Below are positions 16,168-24,662 of a stretch of DNA of 45,587 bases, piece after piece (position 1 is the first letter of the stretch; each line of letters begins with the position of its first letter). The notes beneath the pieces were generated by a model, which saw nothing but the letters and a program-made list of their open reading frames with translations, was not told the origin of the DNA and ran no database searches. The translations under genes were made by a program, and so were the position numbers. Source of the stretch: Oscillospiraceae bacterium (GTDB taxonomy: Bacteria > Bacillota_A > Clostridia > Oscillospirales > CAG-272); NCBI GenBank assembly GCA_015064665.1, contig SVRU01000010.1:1-45587 (forward strand). The letters are read 5' to 3'.

Positions 16168-16186
16168 AATCAAGCGTTTTCTTTTC
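16156..16186 (+). terminator. Intrinsic terminator overlapping the rsmI stop
   Basis: ACGCTTGA (16156-16163) pairs with TCAAGCGT (16170-16177), followed by TTTTCTTTT. The rsmI stop codon lies in the loop region. Confidence 0.8.
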
Positions 16187-16230
16187 GGTTGTTTTCTGAA
16201 AAATAACTTTTACTTTTTTTGAAATAAGTA

Positions 16231-16259
16231 TTGCAAAATGCCGCAAAGTGTGGTATTAT
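16231..16259 (+). promoter_or_regulatory. Sigma-A promoter for the ABC/DUF1854 operon
   Basis: TTGCAA (16231-16236), 17-base spacer, TATTAT (16254-16259). It gives a leader of about 115 bases before the start at 16384. Confidence 0.65.
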
Positions 16260-16265
16260 GAGTTA

Positions 16266-16371
16266 ACCTCAGTATTTTGCGAGGTAAAAAAAGCGTCTAA
16301 AACGCAAATATATCCTGTGTTCTGAGCCTTGCGGCTTACGCACGGAAAAGGCTTCGGACTGTAAACGAAGC
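16266..16371 (+). promoter_or_regulatory. Structured 5' leader of the ABC transporter mRNA
   Basis: Four successive hairpins can be drawn: ACCTC/GAGGT (16266-16270, 16281-16285), GCGT/ACGC (16293-16296, 16302-16305), GTG-GAGCC/GGCTT-CAC (16317-16343), and GCTTCG/CGAAGC (16351-16356, 16366-16371). The last sits just before the ribosome binding site. No terminator-like T tract follows, so any control would be at translation. It matches no riboswitch I recognise. Confidence 0.4.
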
Positions 16372-16383
16372 ACGGAGAAAGGT

Positions 16384-18702
16384 ATGGCATTAAGTATGGA
16401 TAGTAAGTTTATACTTAAAAACAGAGAAGTCCCGAAAAACGCACAGCCCATAATCGAAAAGACGTCGGATAACGGAGAAAATATACTTTTCGTTATCGTA
16501 GGCGACCTTGCACTTAATGGAAAATATGCCGAGACAGCGCTTATTTTCACCGAGGATTCCGTTATCAGCTACGACGGAGTGCCCGGTGAGGAGAAGCGTT
16601 ATTTTTATCGGGATATGTCTAACGTCGTATCAAAGAGAATGTATGGAAATGCGACGCTCTCGGCAAAAATGCCCGACGGCAAGCGAGTCGTTTTCTTCCG
16701 CTATACGTACGCCATCGCATCACTTTGCGATGCCGCCGCTCTTTACATTAACCACGTAAACGACGGAAAAGACAAGCAAGAAGAACTTGCGATAATGGCA
16801 ATCACCTTTGAGCGCGCCTTGAGTATCTGCCCCAAATGCGGAAGATCGCTTTTGCACCCGGGCGCAGAATGCATCATGTGCCGTTCTAAAATGAAAATCG
16901 TAAAGCAGCTTTCAAAATACATAACCCCTCAGTTAAAAATTATTATCGTATGTATCTTTTTATCACTCGTTACAACGGCGGTGTCACTGATTCCGCCGAC
17001 GATAACCGGATTTATAGTAGACGTCGTTTTCAATCAAGGAGAGACGAATATTCCCTTCCTTGGAAAGATAGCAACCCTGTTCGGTAAAACTGAAGTGCGG
17101 ATGCTCTTCACGATGATTGGCTGCCTCTTATTTACCTACATATTCCAATACGGCGTCGGAATAATACGCTCTTATCTGATGCGTACGGCAGGCGACAAGG
17201 CAATAGCCGCCTTGCGTAACGATATTTACCTTAAGGCGCAGTACCTGCCGATGAAGTTTTACGACAAAACCTCAACCGGTTCGGTTATAAACAGAATTGC
17301 AAGCGATGCGACGACTCTTAAGAATTTTATGCTTCGCATAACACAGGAAGCGGTCGTTCACGCATTCCAGCTCGTAGGCATAGTCATAATAATGCTCGCG
17401 CTTAACCCCGAGCTGACGCTCTTCTCGCTTATTCCCGTCATATTTATAGTTATAGCAACCAGAGTATTCTCGGTAAAAATCCGCCCCTACTACCGCAGGC
17501 TTTGGAGACGTTCAACCGCTGTGTTCTCAACCTTGTCAGACACTATCCCTTGCATCAAGGTAGTTAAATCCTTCACCGGTGAAAAACGGCAAGCGGATAA
17601 ATTCGAAGAACGAAATCAGGATTGGCTTGAAATGGACCTCAAAATCGGAAAGCTCGCAACAGCTTTCCCTCAGGCCATTTCCTTCCTCGTTACTTGCGGC
17701 TCGCTTATAATTTGGGCGGTTGGCGGAACACGCGTAATAAACCGCGATCCGGGATTTTCGGCAGGTCTTATCGTTTCCTTCATTTCCTATGCCTCAATGT
17801 TCTATAACCCCGTAACCTTCTTCGCTAACCTCTCGGACTCTTTCCAGGGCGCGCTTGCTTCGACGGAAAAGATACTTGATATACTTGAAGCCGAGCCCGA
17901 GCACGAAGCGGAGTCACACACCGTTCCGGATAAGCTTGACGGAAAAATCGAATTTTTGCACGTAGGTTTTTCATTCGATAGAACGAAAAAGGTTCTCGAT
18001 GACGTAACGCTTACGATAAATCCGGGTGAAATCGTCGGTATCGTAGGTACGACGGGCTCGGGTAAATCCACCCTCGTTAACCTGCTTATGCGATTCTACG
18101 ACGGTTATTCGGGTGAGATTCTGGTTGACGGTCATAATATAAAGAACTTTGACCTTTCGGCGTACCGCTCTCAAATAGGATACGTACAGCAAGAGCCGAT
18201 GATGTTCAGCGACACTATATTTAACAATATTGCTTACAGTAAGCCCGATGCAACCGTTGAAGACGTCATACACGCTGCAGATATTGCAAACGCTCACGGC
18301 TTTATCGCGCGCCAGCCCGATGCATACGATACCGTACTCGGCGAGAGAGGCGTCGGCGTTTCGGGCGGTGAAAAGCAAAGAATTTCTATTGCGCGCGCAG
18401 TTTTGAAATCACCCTCTATCCTTATATTTGACGAAGCAACCGCCGCGGTCGACTCCGAAACCGAGCATCTGATTCAAGAGGCTATCGACCGTCTGATAGA
18501 AGGTAAAACCACTCTCATGATTGCTCACCGACTTTCCACACTTAAACGCGCCAACCGTATTATAGTTGTCGATAACGGAAAGATAGTCGAAAACGGTCCG
18601 CCCGAGGAGCTGATGGCAATGAAGGGCAAATATTACAAGCTCGTTCAGATTCAGTCAATGACTCAGGATGCGGAAAAAATGCGCCGAGAGGAGAGATTCT
18701 GA
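16384..18702 (+). CDS. ABC exporter with N-terminal zinc-ribbon, DUF1854-associated
   Basis: This 772-residue half-transporter fuses a membrane domain and an ATPase. Residues 1-130 look like a PH-like domain; four cysteines follow (C149, C152, C163, C166), forming a zinc ribbon. About six membrane helices (182-470) come next, then the nucleotide-binding domain with Walker A GTTGSGKST, signature VSGGEKQR, Walker B ILIFDEATAAVD and IAHRLST. The arrangement matches ABC transporters paired with DUF1854 proteins, which in some bacteria sit beside cyanophycin synthetase; no cyanophycin gene is seen here. Its TGATG overlap with the next gene couples translation. The substrate is unknown. Confidence 0.88.
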   Translation: MALSMDSKFILKNREVPKNAQPIIEKTSDNGENILFVIVGDLALNGKYAETALIFTEDSVISYDGVPGEEKRYFYRDMSNVVSKRMYGNATLSAKMPDGKRVVFFRYTYAIASLCDAAALYINHVNDGKDKQEELAIMAITFERALSICPKCGRSLLHPGAECIMCRSKMKIVKQLSKYITPQLKIIIVCIFLSLVTTAVSLIPPTITGFIVDVVFNQGETNIPFLGKIATLFGKTEVRMLFTMIGCLLFTYIFQYGVGIIRSYLMRTAGDKAIAALRNDIYLKAQYLPMKFYDKTSTGSVINRIASDATTLKNFMLRITQEAVVHAFQLVGIVIIMLALNPELTLFSLIPVIFIVIATRVFSVKIRPYYRRLWRRSTAVFSTLSDTIPCIKVVKSFTGEKRQADKFEERNQDWLEMDLKIGKLATAFPQAISFLVTCGSLIIWAVGGTRVINRDPGFSAGLIVSFISYASMFYNPVTFFANLSDSFQGALASTEKILDILEAEPEHEAESHTVPDKLDGKIEFLHVGFSFDRTKKVLDDVTLTINPGEIVGIVGTTGSGKSTLVNLLMRFYDGYSGEILVDGHNIKNFDLSAYRSQIGYVQQEPMMFSDTIFNNIAYSKPDATVEDVIHAADIANAHGFIARQPDAYDTVLGERGVGVSGGEKQRISIARAVLKSPSILIFDEATAAVDSETEHLIQEAIDRLIEGKTTLMIAHRLSTLKRANRIIVVDNGKIVENGPPEELMAMKGKYYKLVQIQSMTQDAEKMRREERF

Positions 18703-19193
18703 TGAAGTCCGAAAGATTTTACGTAACTAAAAACGACAATATAACCGTATTTGAAAACAATCTCGTAACTCTGACGGTTGCCAATGGAGATACCTACGAA
18801 GCTCTTGAGCCGAGAAGGCTCTTCCCCGTCAGCCGACAGGATAACTACATTACTCTGCTCGGTGAGGACGGAACCGAAGTAGCTATAATCAGATGTCTTG
18901 CCGACCTCAACACCGAATCTCTCGAGGTCGTTCAGTACAGTCTTAACGACTATTATCTCGTTCCCCATATAAGCAGAATACTTTCCATCGGAGAGAAAAA
19001 CGGAAAGCTTCATTGGGTTGTGGAAACCGAGCGCGGAATAAAGGAATTCGATATCCGCAACAGAAACCATGATATCAGAGTTTACAAGGACGGACGAGTC
19101 AGAGTTCGTGATTCCGACGATAACAGATACGTTATTACCGATTACAGAACGCTTGACAAGCACAGCAAAAATCAGCTTATAGCAGATCTCTAA
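18702..19193 (+). CDS. DUF1854-domain protein, partner of the ABC exporter
   Basis: This 163-residue soluble protein resembles DUF1854, with LEPRRLFPVSR, DYYLVPHISRILSI, and a C-terminal segment including RVRVRDSDDNRYVITDYR. It begins within the stop codon of the ABC gene (TGATG) and so is made in fixed ratio to it. In other genomes such proteins accompany the same ABC type, sometimes in cyanophycin clusters, but the biochemical role is not known. A bidirectional terminator follows 28 bases on. Confidence 0.85.
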   Translation: MKSERFYVTKNDNITVFENNLVTLTVANGDTYEALEPRRLFPVSRQDNYITLLGEDGTEVAIIRCLADLNTESLEVVQYSLNDYYLVPHISRILSIGEKNGKLHWVVETERGIKEFDIRNRNHDIRVYKDGRVRVRDSDDNRYVITDYRTLDKHSKNQLIADL

Positions 19194-19220
19194 TATAAAA
19201 AACATTCCACTTTGAAGCTA

Positions 19221-19264
19221 AAAAATGCGGCTACCAATCCTTTCGGAGAAGCAGCCGCATTTTT
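19221..19264. terminator. Bidirectional terminator between the two ABC units
   Basis: AAAAATGCGGCT (19221-19232) pairs with AGCCGCATTTTT (19253-19264), 12 base pairs. A T tract follows on both strands. Confidence 0.88.
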
Positions 19265-19286
19265 ATTTGATTGATTCCGAGCAGAT

Positions 19287-21215
19287 TTACTGCTCTATAC
19301 CGGTAGTATATCTGTGGGCCTGAGTAGAGAAAAGAAGGTGGTAGTCGCCGCGTTTCTCCATAAGTTCGGTATGAGTTCCAAGCTCGGCAACCTGTCCGTA
19401 TTTCAATACGACGATTTTATCGGCGGTAACCGCGCTTGAGAGTCGGTGTGAAACGAATATACTTATCTTTCCCTTCGAAAGCTCTGCAAACTGGTCGAAG
19501 ATTTCCTGCTCGGCAAGCGCGTCAAGCGCTGCGGTCGGCTCGTCAAGTATAAGAATGTCAGACTCCTTATAAAAGGCTCTTGCAACAGAGAGCTTCTGCC
19601 ACTGACCGCCCGAAAGCTCGATTCCGTCCTCTTCAAATATTCTCGTAAGCGGCGTATCGTATCCGCGAGGCAGAGCCTCAATAAACTCATCGGCATCACC
19701 CGCTCTTGCCGCTGATTCAACAAGCGAGCGTTCCTTGGGAACGGAAACGTCGCCAAACTCTATGTTCTCCGAAGCTGTGACGGCGTATTTTCCAAAATCC
19801 TGAAAAATAATACCAAACATATCGTAAAGCGCCTTTGGATCGTATTCGCGTATATCCCTGCTGTCAAGATATATCACGCCCTCAGTAGGATCGTAAAGGC
19901 GGGTTATCAGCTTTATAAGAGTGGTTTTTCCCGCACCGTTCAAGCCGACGAGCACTATTTTTTCACCCGAATTAAAGGTCAGATTTATATTGTCAAGAAC
20001 CTTTCTGTCGGTTCCCGGATAGGCAAACGATACGTTTTTAAACTCAATTTTATGCGCAACTCCCCGTTTAGGCGTGATCGGTTCATCGAGAATAGAAACG
20101 ATTTTCGTTTCCTCTTTCATAAACTCGATCATATTGTCTATAAACAGAGTTCCTTCGTATATGGTAGCCGTTGCGGTAACAAGCGTCGTTACGTAGGTTG
20201 CGACCGAATTTAACGCTCCCGTATATAGCGAGTAGTCTCCAATCATGCCGTCGTTGAAAACAACGTCGTACGCAACGTATGTAAAAAGAAGGCAGCTTGC
20301 CAAGGTTGACAGAAGACTGACAAGAACACGCAATACGTTCTCTTTCAAAATCAGCTTTTTCAAACCGGCGAAGTATCTTTTATAAGCGCTTTTATACTTT
20401 TCGATAAAGGTGTCGGCAAGTCCGAGTATTTTAACCTCTTTTGCCTGATCCTTGTTAACCATAAGACCGGAATAATAACTCATCTCACGTCTGTCCTTGG
20501 AATGACGGCGCATATATCTGAAATTACGGTTTCTGTAAACGTAATTCACAACTGCACCGGGAAGGGCGGTGATTATGACTATTACCGAAGCCCACGGACT
20601 GAGAGTAGCAAGAACAACTATAAACGATATAATACTTATTGCCGCACTGATTACGTTAAAGGTTGCGGCAAGTATACCGATAGGACGCATTCCCGCTTCT
20701 CGATTGGCGTTTTCAAGCTTTTCGTAAAATTCGGGACTGTCAAACGAAGACATATCAACCGTTTTGGATTTATTGATTATTTTCAGCTTTATATGATTTA
20801 CAACAAGCTCGCCTGCTATAGCCGTTACACCGGCGTTAAGCCTGTCAAGCACTCTTTTAGCGAACAAATGAATGAACTTCAGCAAGAGAATAAACATTAT
20901 AGGCCTGAGAACCGTAAAAACGTCCTCGGATAATTCATTCTTGCCTATAAGATCTGCAATACCGTTAAGAAGCTCTTTGGAAATGTAGGCACCTATTACG
21001 GGCATAACTCCGTCAACCAAACAGAAGAAAGCCATAAGAAACAAAACGGCAGGAGCGGCTTCCCAAACAAGAGAGATTATGTAAAACAGCCTTGAGGTAA
21101 AGCCTTTTATTTGATTTATACTATGCTTAAAAAAAGCCTTCATGCCTTTCGGTCTTTCACGGTCTCTACGTTGTCTGAATTCATGCGGTGGCGGCGGTCC
21201 AAAGTCTCTTGGCAT
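19287..21215 (-). CDS. ABC exporter, fused permease and ATPase
   Basis: This 642-residue exporter half-transporter has a proline-rich N terminus (MPRDFGPPPPHEF), membrane helices from about residue 55 to 345, and a nucleotide-binding domain with Walker A GLNGAGKTT, signature LSGGQWQK, Walker B ILILDEPTAALD and FVSHRLSS. The ATG at 21215 is preceded by GGAGGAAATC. The frame is open upstream to 21347, but that part is A/T-rich intergenic DNA carrying a promoter for the opposite gene. The substrate is unknown; multidrug, peptide or lipid exporters share this layout. No partner gene is adjacent, so it is likely a homodimer or works with a distant half. Confidence 0.9.
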   Translation of the reverse strand: MPRDFGPPPPHEFRQRRDRERPKGMKAFFKHSINQIKGFTSRLFYIISLVWEAAPAVLFLMAFFCLVDGVMPVIGAYISKELLNGIADLIGKNELSEDVFTVLRPIMFILLLKFIHLFAKRVLDRLNAGVTAIAGELVVNHIKLKIINKSKTVDMSSFDSPEFYEKLENANREAGMRPIGILAATFNVISAAISIISFIVVLATLSPWASVIVIITALPGAVVNYVYRNRNFRYMRRHSKDRREMSYYSGLMVNKDQAKEVKILGLADTFIEKYKSAYKRYFAGLKKLILKENVLRVLVSLLSTLASCLLFTYVAYDVVFNDGMIGDYSLYTGALNSVATYVTTLVTATATIYEGTLFIDNMIEFMKEETKIVSILDEPITPKRGVAHKIEFKNVSFAYPGTDRKVLDNINLTFNSGEKIVLVGLNGAGKTTLIKLITRLYDPTEGVIYLDSRDIREYDPKALYDMFGIIFQDFGKYAVTASENIEFGDVSVPKERSLVESAARAGDADEFIEALPRGYDTPLTRIFEEDGIELSGGQWQKLSVARAFYKESDILILDEPTAALDALAEQEIFDQFAELSKGKISIFVSHRLSSAVTADKIVVLKYGQVAELGTHTELMEKRGDYHLLFSTQAHRYTTGIEQ

Positions 21216-21232
21216 TTTGATTTCCTCCATAA

Positions 21233-21267
21233 ATTTGTAAAATAGTTCAATTATTTGTAAAATAGTT
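21233..21267. repeat. Tandem 15-bp direct repeat with 20-bp period
   Basis: ATTTGTAAAATAGTT occurs at 21233-21247 and again, identical, at 21253-21267. The period of 20 bases is about two helical turns. The second copy overlaps the -35 box of the promoter at 21266. This fits two operator sites for a regulator between the divergent ABC and glmM-associated genes. Confidence 0.7.
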
Positions 21268-21294
21268 GACTTTTTGGAGCTTGCGTAGTATAAT
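21266..21294 (+). promoter_or_regulatory. Sigma-A promoter for the acyltransferase-glmM unit
   Basis: TTGACT (21266-21271), 17-base spacer, TATAAT (21289-21294). The start at 21425 leaves a leader of about 125 bases with no obvious function. Confidence 0.75.
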
Positions 21295-21424
21295 ATAATA
21301 TAAAGTGAAGAATAAAAATGATAGGTCGGATACCGCGCAAAAATCATTTATATGATAATACCCCTTAAGTATAACATATCTTCGCGTAATTTTCAATAGA
21401 AAATATAATTTGAAAGGATTTTTT

Positions 21425-22075
21425 ATGATTAATGCTGTTGCCGCCGAGCTCTTCGACTTAGAGCATACCGTCGCAAAAGAGTTTTTAGGAAAATGCGAAA
21501 ATATATATGAAATTATCCCTCAAATAAAGGACTGTTGCAAGGAAATTGCGAAAAAACTGGGAGACGAATATATTGAATTTACACCCGACGTTTTCGTCGC
21601 AAGAGATGCGGTAATTTCGGATAAGGCAACCGTTATAGGTCCCGCGATTATCGGCAGAAAAACAGAGGTAAGACCCGGCGCATATATAAGAGGTGCGGTA
21701 ATTATCGGAGACGGTGCAGTTATAGGAAACAGCACCGAAATAAAAAACGCAATAGTTTTCGACGGAGTTCAGCTCCCTCACTACAATTACGTTGGTGACA
21801 GCATTCTCGGCTACCGCGCGCATCTCGGAGCAGGCGCCGTAATTTCAAACGTTAGACTTGACCGCAAAAACATTACGGTAAAAAACGGAGAAAAAAAGAT
21901 AGAAACAGGACTCAAAAAAATGGGAGCATTGATAGGCGACCTTTGCGAGATAGGATGCAACTCCGTCATATGTCCGGGAAGCATTCTTGGGAAAGGCACT
22001 ATGATTTATCCGTTATCAACAGTAAACGGAGTAACTAATTTTAATTGGTTGAACGAAGGAGAGCCAAATAAATGA
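21425..22075 (+). CDS. Left-handed beta-helix sugar-phosphate acyltransferase-like protein (GlmU C-domain-like)
   Basis: This 216-residue protein has hexapeptide repeats (VIGPAIIG, VIIGDGAVIG) and the block LPHYNYVGDSILGYRAHLGAGAVISN at about residues 117-142. The block matches the acetyltransferase part of GlmU and archaeal ST0452-type enzymes, where the histidine (H119 here) is catalytic. It lacks a nucleotidyltransferase domain. The start ATG has AAAGGA upstream; an upstream in-frame TTG is unlikely. The stop overlaps the glmM start (ATGA). GlmM makes glucosamine-1-phosphate, the substrate of GlmU acetylation, so a role in amino-sugar phosphate acetylation is plausible. Such proteins are often mis-named UDP-GlcNAc pyrophosphorylase. 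Confidence 0.78.
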   Translation: MINAVAAELFDLEHTVAKEFLGKCENIYEIIPQIKDCCKEIAKKLGDEYIEFTPDVFVARDAVISDKATVIGPAIIGRKTEVRPGAYIRGAVIIGDGAVIGNSTEIKNAIVFDGVQLPHYNYVGDSILGYRAHLGAGAVISNVRLDRKNITVKNGEKKIETGLKKMGALIGDLCEIGCNSVICPGSILGKGTMIYPLSTVNGVTNFNWLNEGEPNK

Positions 22076-23427
22076 GAAGACTTTTCGGAACCGACGGAAT
22101 ACGCGGTGTTGCAAATGAATTTTTAAGCTGTGAGCGCACTATATCCATCGGACGCGCGCTCGGACATATTTTATCATCCAATCACAGATACAGACCAAAG
22201 GTCCTAATCGGTATGGACACAAGAATTTCATCGGATATGCTGGCATCTGCAATGAGCGCAGGACTATGCTCCGTCGGAAGCGACGTAATGACGCTCGGAG
22301 TCGTTCCCACCCCTGCCGTTGCATATCTTGTAAAGAAGTACAAGGCAAAGGCGGGCGTCATGATATCCGCATCTCACAACCCGTTCGAATATAACGGAAT
22401 AAAAATTTTCGGTGAGGACGGATTCAAGCTCTCCGATGAGCTTGAGGAGCAAATAGAATCCATCGTGCTTGATAACACTCCTCCGATTAAAATAGCATCG
22501 GCTGAAGAAATAGGAAGAAGATACGATACGCCCTACGCTCTGCACGACTATATAAGCTATCTTATGCACACGACCGATACCTCACTTGACGGCATGCGCA
22601 TTGCAATAGACGCCTCAAACGGCTCAGCAAGTGCAACGGCAGAGGAGCTTTTCCGCGGACTTGGCGCGGACGTCATTATGCTGAACGACAAGCCGAACGG
22701 ATTAAATATAAACGAAAATTGCGGCTCAACGCATATGCAAGCGCTGAAGTCATACGTCAAGCAGAATAAGCTTGATGCGGGAATTGCGTTTGACGGAGAT
22801 GCCGACCGTTGCCTTGCAACAGACGAAAACGGAAATGAAATAGACGGTGATTTCATTATGGCGATACTTTCTCTCGGTATGAAAAAAAGCGGTGACCTTA
22901 ACAAAAACACCGTCGTCGGAACGGTTATGTCAAATTACGGATTTCAAAAATTTTGCGAGGACAACGGCATAAAATTTATAGCCGCCAAGGTTGGTGACAG
23001 ATACGTACTTGAAATGCTGAATCAAGAGGGTTATTCTTTCGGCGGCGAGCAATCGGGACATATAATTATTCGAAAGCATGCCACGACGGGTGACGGTCAG
23101 CTTACTGCGATAGCCCTGCTCTCGCTTGTCAAGGAAAGCGGCAAGACGCTCTCCGAGCTTTCGGGTATTATGAAAAAATATCCTCAGCACACGGTGAATA
23201 TCAGCGCAACGCAAGAACAAAAAATTGCGCTCTTCACAGATGAAGAAATAAAATCAACTCTCAGAGATGCAGAAGCGAGTCTTGACGGGCGAGGAAGAAT
23301 AGTCGTGCGCCCCTCAGGCACGGAGCCGGTTATAAGAATCATGGTTGAGTGCCCTGACCAAGACGAAACGGTAAGCATTACGGAAAATCTGGCAGACACA
23401 ATTAAAAAAAGACTTTCAAGCTATTAA
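22072..23427 (+). CDS. glmM: Phosphoglucosamine mutase
   Basis: This 451-residue alpha-D-phosphohexomutase converts glucosamine-6-phosphate to glucosamine-1-phosphate for UDP-GlcNAc and peptidoglycan synthesis. The N terminus MRRLFGTDGIRGVANE is typical of GlmM. The phosphoserine is S101 in ISASHNPFEYNG, the metal loop is FDGDADRC, and the phosphate-binding RPSGTEPVIRIMVE ends the protein. Length is normal. Its start overlaps the preceding acyltransferase gene by four bases, a sign of coupling. Confidence 0.97.
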   Translation: MRRLFGTDGIRGVANEFLSCERTISIGRALGHILSSNHRYRPKVLIGMDTRISSDMLASAMSAGLCSVGSDVMTLGVVPTPAVAYLVKKYKAKAGVMISASHNPFEYNGIKIFGEDGFKLSDELEEQIESIVLDNTPPIKIASAEEIGRRYDTPYALHDYISYLMHTTDTSLDGMRIAIDASNGSASATAEELFRGLGADVIMLNDKPNGLNINENCGSTHMQALKSYVKQNKLDAGIAFDGDADRCLATDENGNEIDGDFIMAILSLGMKKSGDLNKNTVVGTVMSNYGFQKFCEDNGIKFIAAKVGDRYVLEMLNQEGYSFGGEQSGHIIIRKHATTGDGQLTAIALLSLVKESGKTLSELSGIMKKYPQHTVNISATQEQKIALFTDEEIKSTLRDAEASLDGRGRIVVRPSGTEPVIRIMVECPDQDETVSITENLADTIKKRLSSY

Positions 23428-23598
23428 AAACTGCCATGCAAAAACAAAACGGCGTTCTCGCTCACGGTCATGATACCATAGCTTTGAGATATACTGTCCG
23501 GACTAAAAAGATAAAACGGTTTTTCTCCGTCTTGTAACAATTTTTTTGAAGTGCGCATAAGATAAGCATAGAAAAAGAAATTTTCCGGGGGATAAATT

Positions 23599-23817
23599 AT
23601 GAAAATCAATAAAGAAGAGATGAAAAGATTGGCGGAAAAATCCGATTCGGAGCTTTGGAATGAAATTCAATCGTTAGCTAAAAAACACGGTTATTCTCTG
23701 CCGTCCGCAATGCCAAAGCACGAGGATATTGAAAAAATAAGGCGCGCGTTGCTCGGAGTTGAGAAAATCAACCTGACTGACGCCGCAAAAATAATAAACA
23801 GCTATAAGAAAAAATAA
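23599..23817 (+). CDS. Small hypothetical protein (72 aa)
   Basis: I do not recognise this protein. The start has a GGGGGAT site and good spacing. It is charged, mostly helical and without membrane segments or a signal (SELWNEIQSLAKKHGYSLPS, then MPKHEDIEKIRRALLG). A weak promoter-like TTGAAG-17-TAGAAA lies at 23546-23574. It is the first of three small genes in one direction (23599-24589) that end at a strong terminator. Compact size and operon layout suggest a conserved accessory or sporulation-related unit, but that is inference. Confidence 0.7.
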   Translation: MKINKEEMKRLAEKSDSELWNEIQSLAKKHGYSLPSAMPKHEDIEKIRRALLGVEKINLTDAAKIINSYKKK

Positions 23818-23863
23818 TTTATTTTTAATCTCAACTCTAAAACCCGCAAAACAGGAGGGGTAT

Positions 23864-24175
23864 ATGTCAGATACCGATTTATCGAAAATCATCGGTTTAA
23901 TTATGGAAAATCCAAAGCTTATTGAGGAGATAAAAAATCTAGCGTCAAAAGAAAACAAAGAAGAAACGGAGCCGATTGACGAAATTAAAGAAAAAGCAGC
24001 CAATGAAGCTATAAAAACCAACACGGAAGCCGAAGTGCCAATCGAAAACAGCAGCCGCATAAAGCGCAGAGAGCTTCTTTGCGCATTGAAGCCCTACGTA
24101 TCTGAAAGCAGAGGAAAGGCAATTGACTCAATGATGTCAATTGCAGATATTCTTGATATGATGAGGTCAAACTAA
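23864..24175 (+). CDS. Small hypothetical protein (103 aa), acidic linker
   Basis: I do not recognise this protein. It has a very strong AGGAGGGG site. An N-terminal helical segment (LSKIIGLIMENPKLIEEI) is followed by a long acidic, low-complexity linker and a C-terminal helical segment (RRELLCALKPYVSESRGKA). No catalytic motif is visible. It lies 46 bases after the previous small gene and three bases before the next, so it belongs to the same transcript. Confidence 0.72.
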   Translation: MSDTDLSKIIGLIMENPKLIEEIKNLASKENKEETEPIDEIKEKAANEAIKTNTEAEVPIENSSRIKRRELLCALKPYVSESRGKAIDSMMSIADILDMMRSN

Positions 24176-24178
24176 AAT

Positions 24179-24589
24179 ATGTATACCAGAAGCTATTATG
24201 CAGATGACGAAAAGCTTTCGGTTCCCGAAAATTACGACGGATATGCATTCAGCGAAGAAAAAAATGAAGAGAAAAGAGCCGATGAAACCGAAATTCAAGA
24301 ACAGAAAGCTCAACTGAAGGCACCGTGGGACGTGTCACCTCACGAACATGAGAAAATCACCGATGAGGTTATGTCGAAGCCGAAAGTAAGCGATGGCTTT
24401 TTCAACACATTGATGGGTAAATTACCCTTCGGGAATTTTTTTGAAAATATAAGTTTTTTCAAAAACGGAAGAGTCGACTTCGGCACGGAAGAGCTGTTAA
24501 TTATAGGAATAGCGTTATTTCTTCTTTTATCAAAAAACGGAGACCTTGAATGCTCTGTAATACTTCTGTTTTTGCTTTTTGTAAAGTAA
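24179..24589 (+). CDS. Small hypothetical membrane protein (136 aa)
   Basis: I do not recognise this protein. The N terminus MYTRSYYADDEKLSVPENYDG is acidic and probably disordered. The C-terminal quarter (FGTEELLIIGIALFLLLS, then CSVILLFLLFVK) forms one or two membrane helices that end the protein. The start is three bases after the preceding stop. Tail anchoring suggests it recruits the other two small proteins to a membrane. Similar tail-anchored small proteins occur in sporulating Clostridia, but I have no firm family assignment. Confidence 0.7.
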   Translation: MYTRSYYADDEKLSVPENYDGYAFSEEKNEEKRADETEIQEQKAQLKAPWDVSPHEHEKITDEVMSKPKVSDGFFNTLMGKLPFGNFFENISFFKNGRVDFGTEELLIIGIALFLLLSKNGDLECSVILLFLLFVK

Positions 24590-24603
24590 ATAATCATTTA
24601 CAT

Positions 24604-24635
24604 AAATATCCACCGAATAAAATCGGTGGATATTT
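24604..24635. terminator. Bidirectional terminator between the small-gene cluster and polC
   Basis: AAATATCCACCGA (24604-24616) pairs perfectly with TCGGTGGATATTT (24623-24635), 13 base pairs with a 6-base loop. It ends both the plus-strand small-gene transcript and the pyrH-polC operon. Confidence 0.85.
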
Positions 24636-24662
24636 AAATTTTAATAAATTTTACACGGGGTA

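Noticed and set aside
21216..21347. N-terminal extension of the second ABC exporter to 21347
   Set aside because: It is AT-rich, contains the opposing promoter and direct repeats, and the ATG at 21215 has a strong ribosome site.
23424..23609. 61-codon minus-strand frame in the glmM-small gene gap
   Set aside because: It overlaps glmM's stop and the next gene's start, has no ribosome binding site or recognisable motif, and is antisense to an apparent operon.
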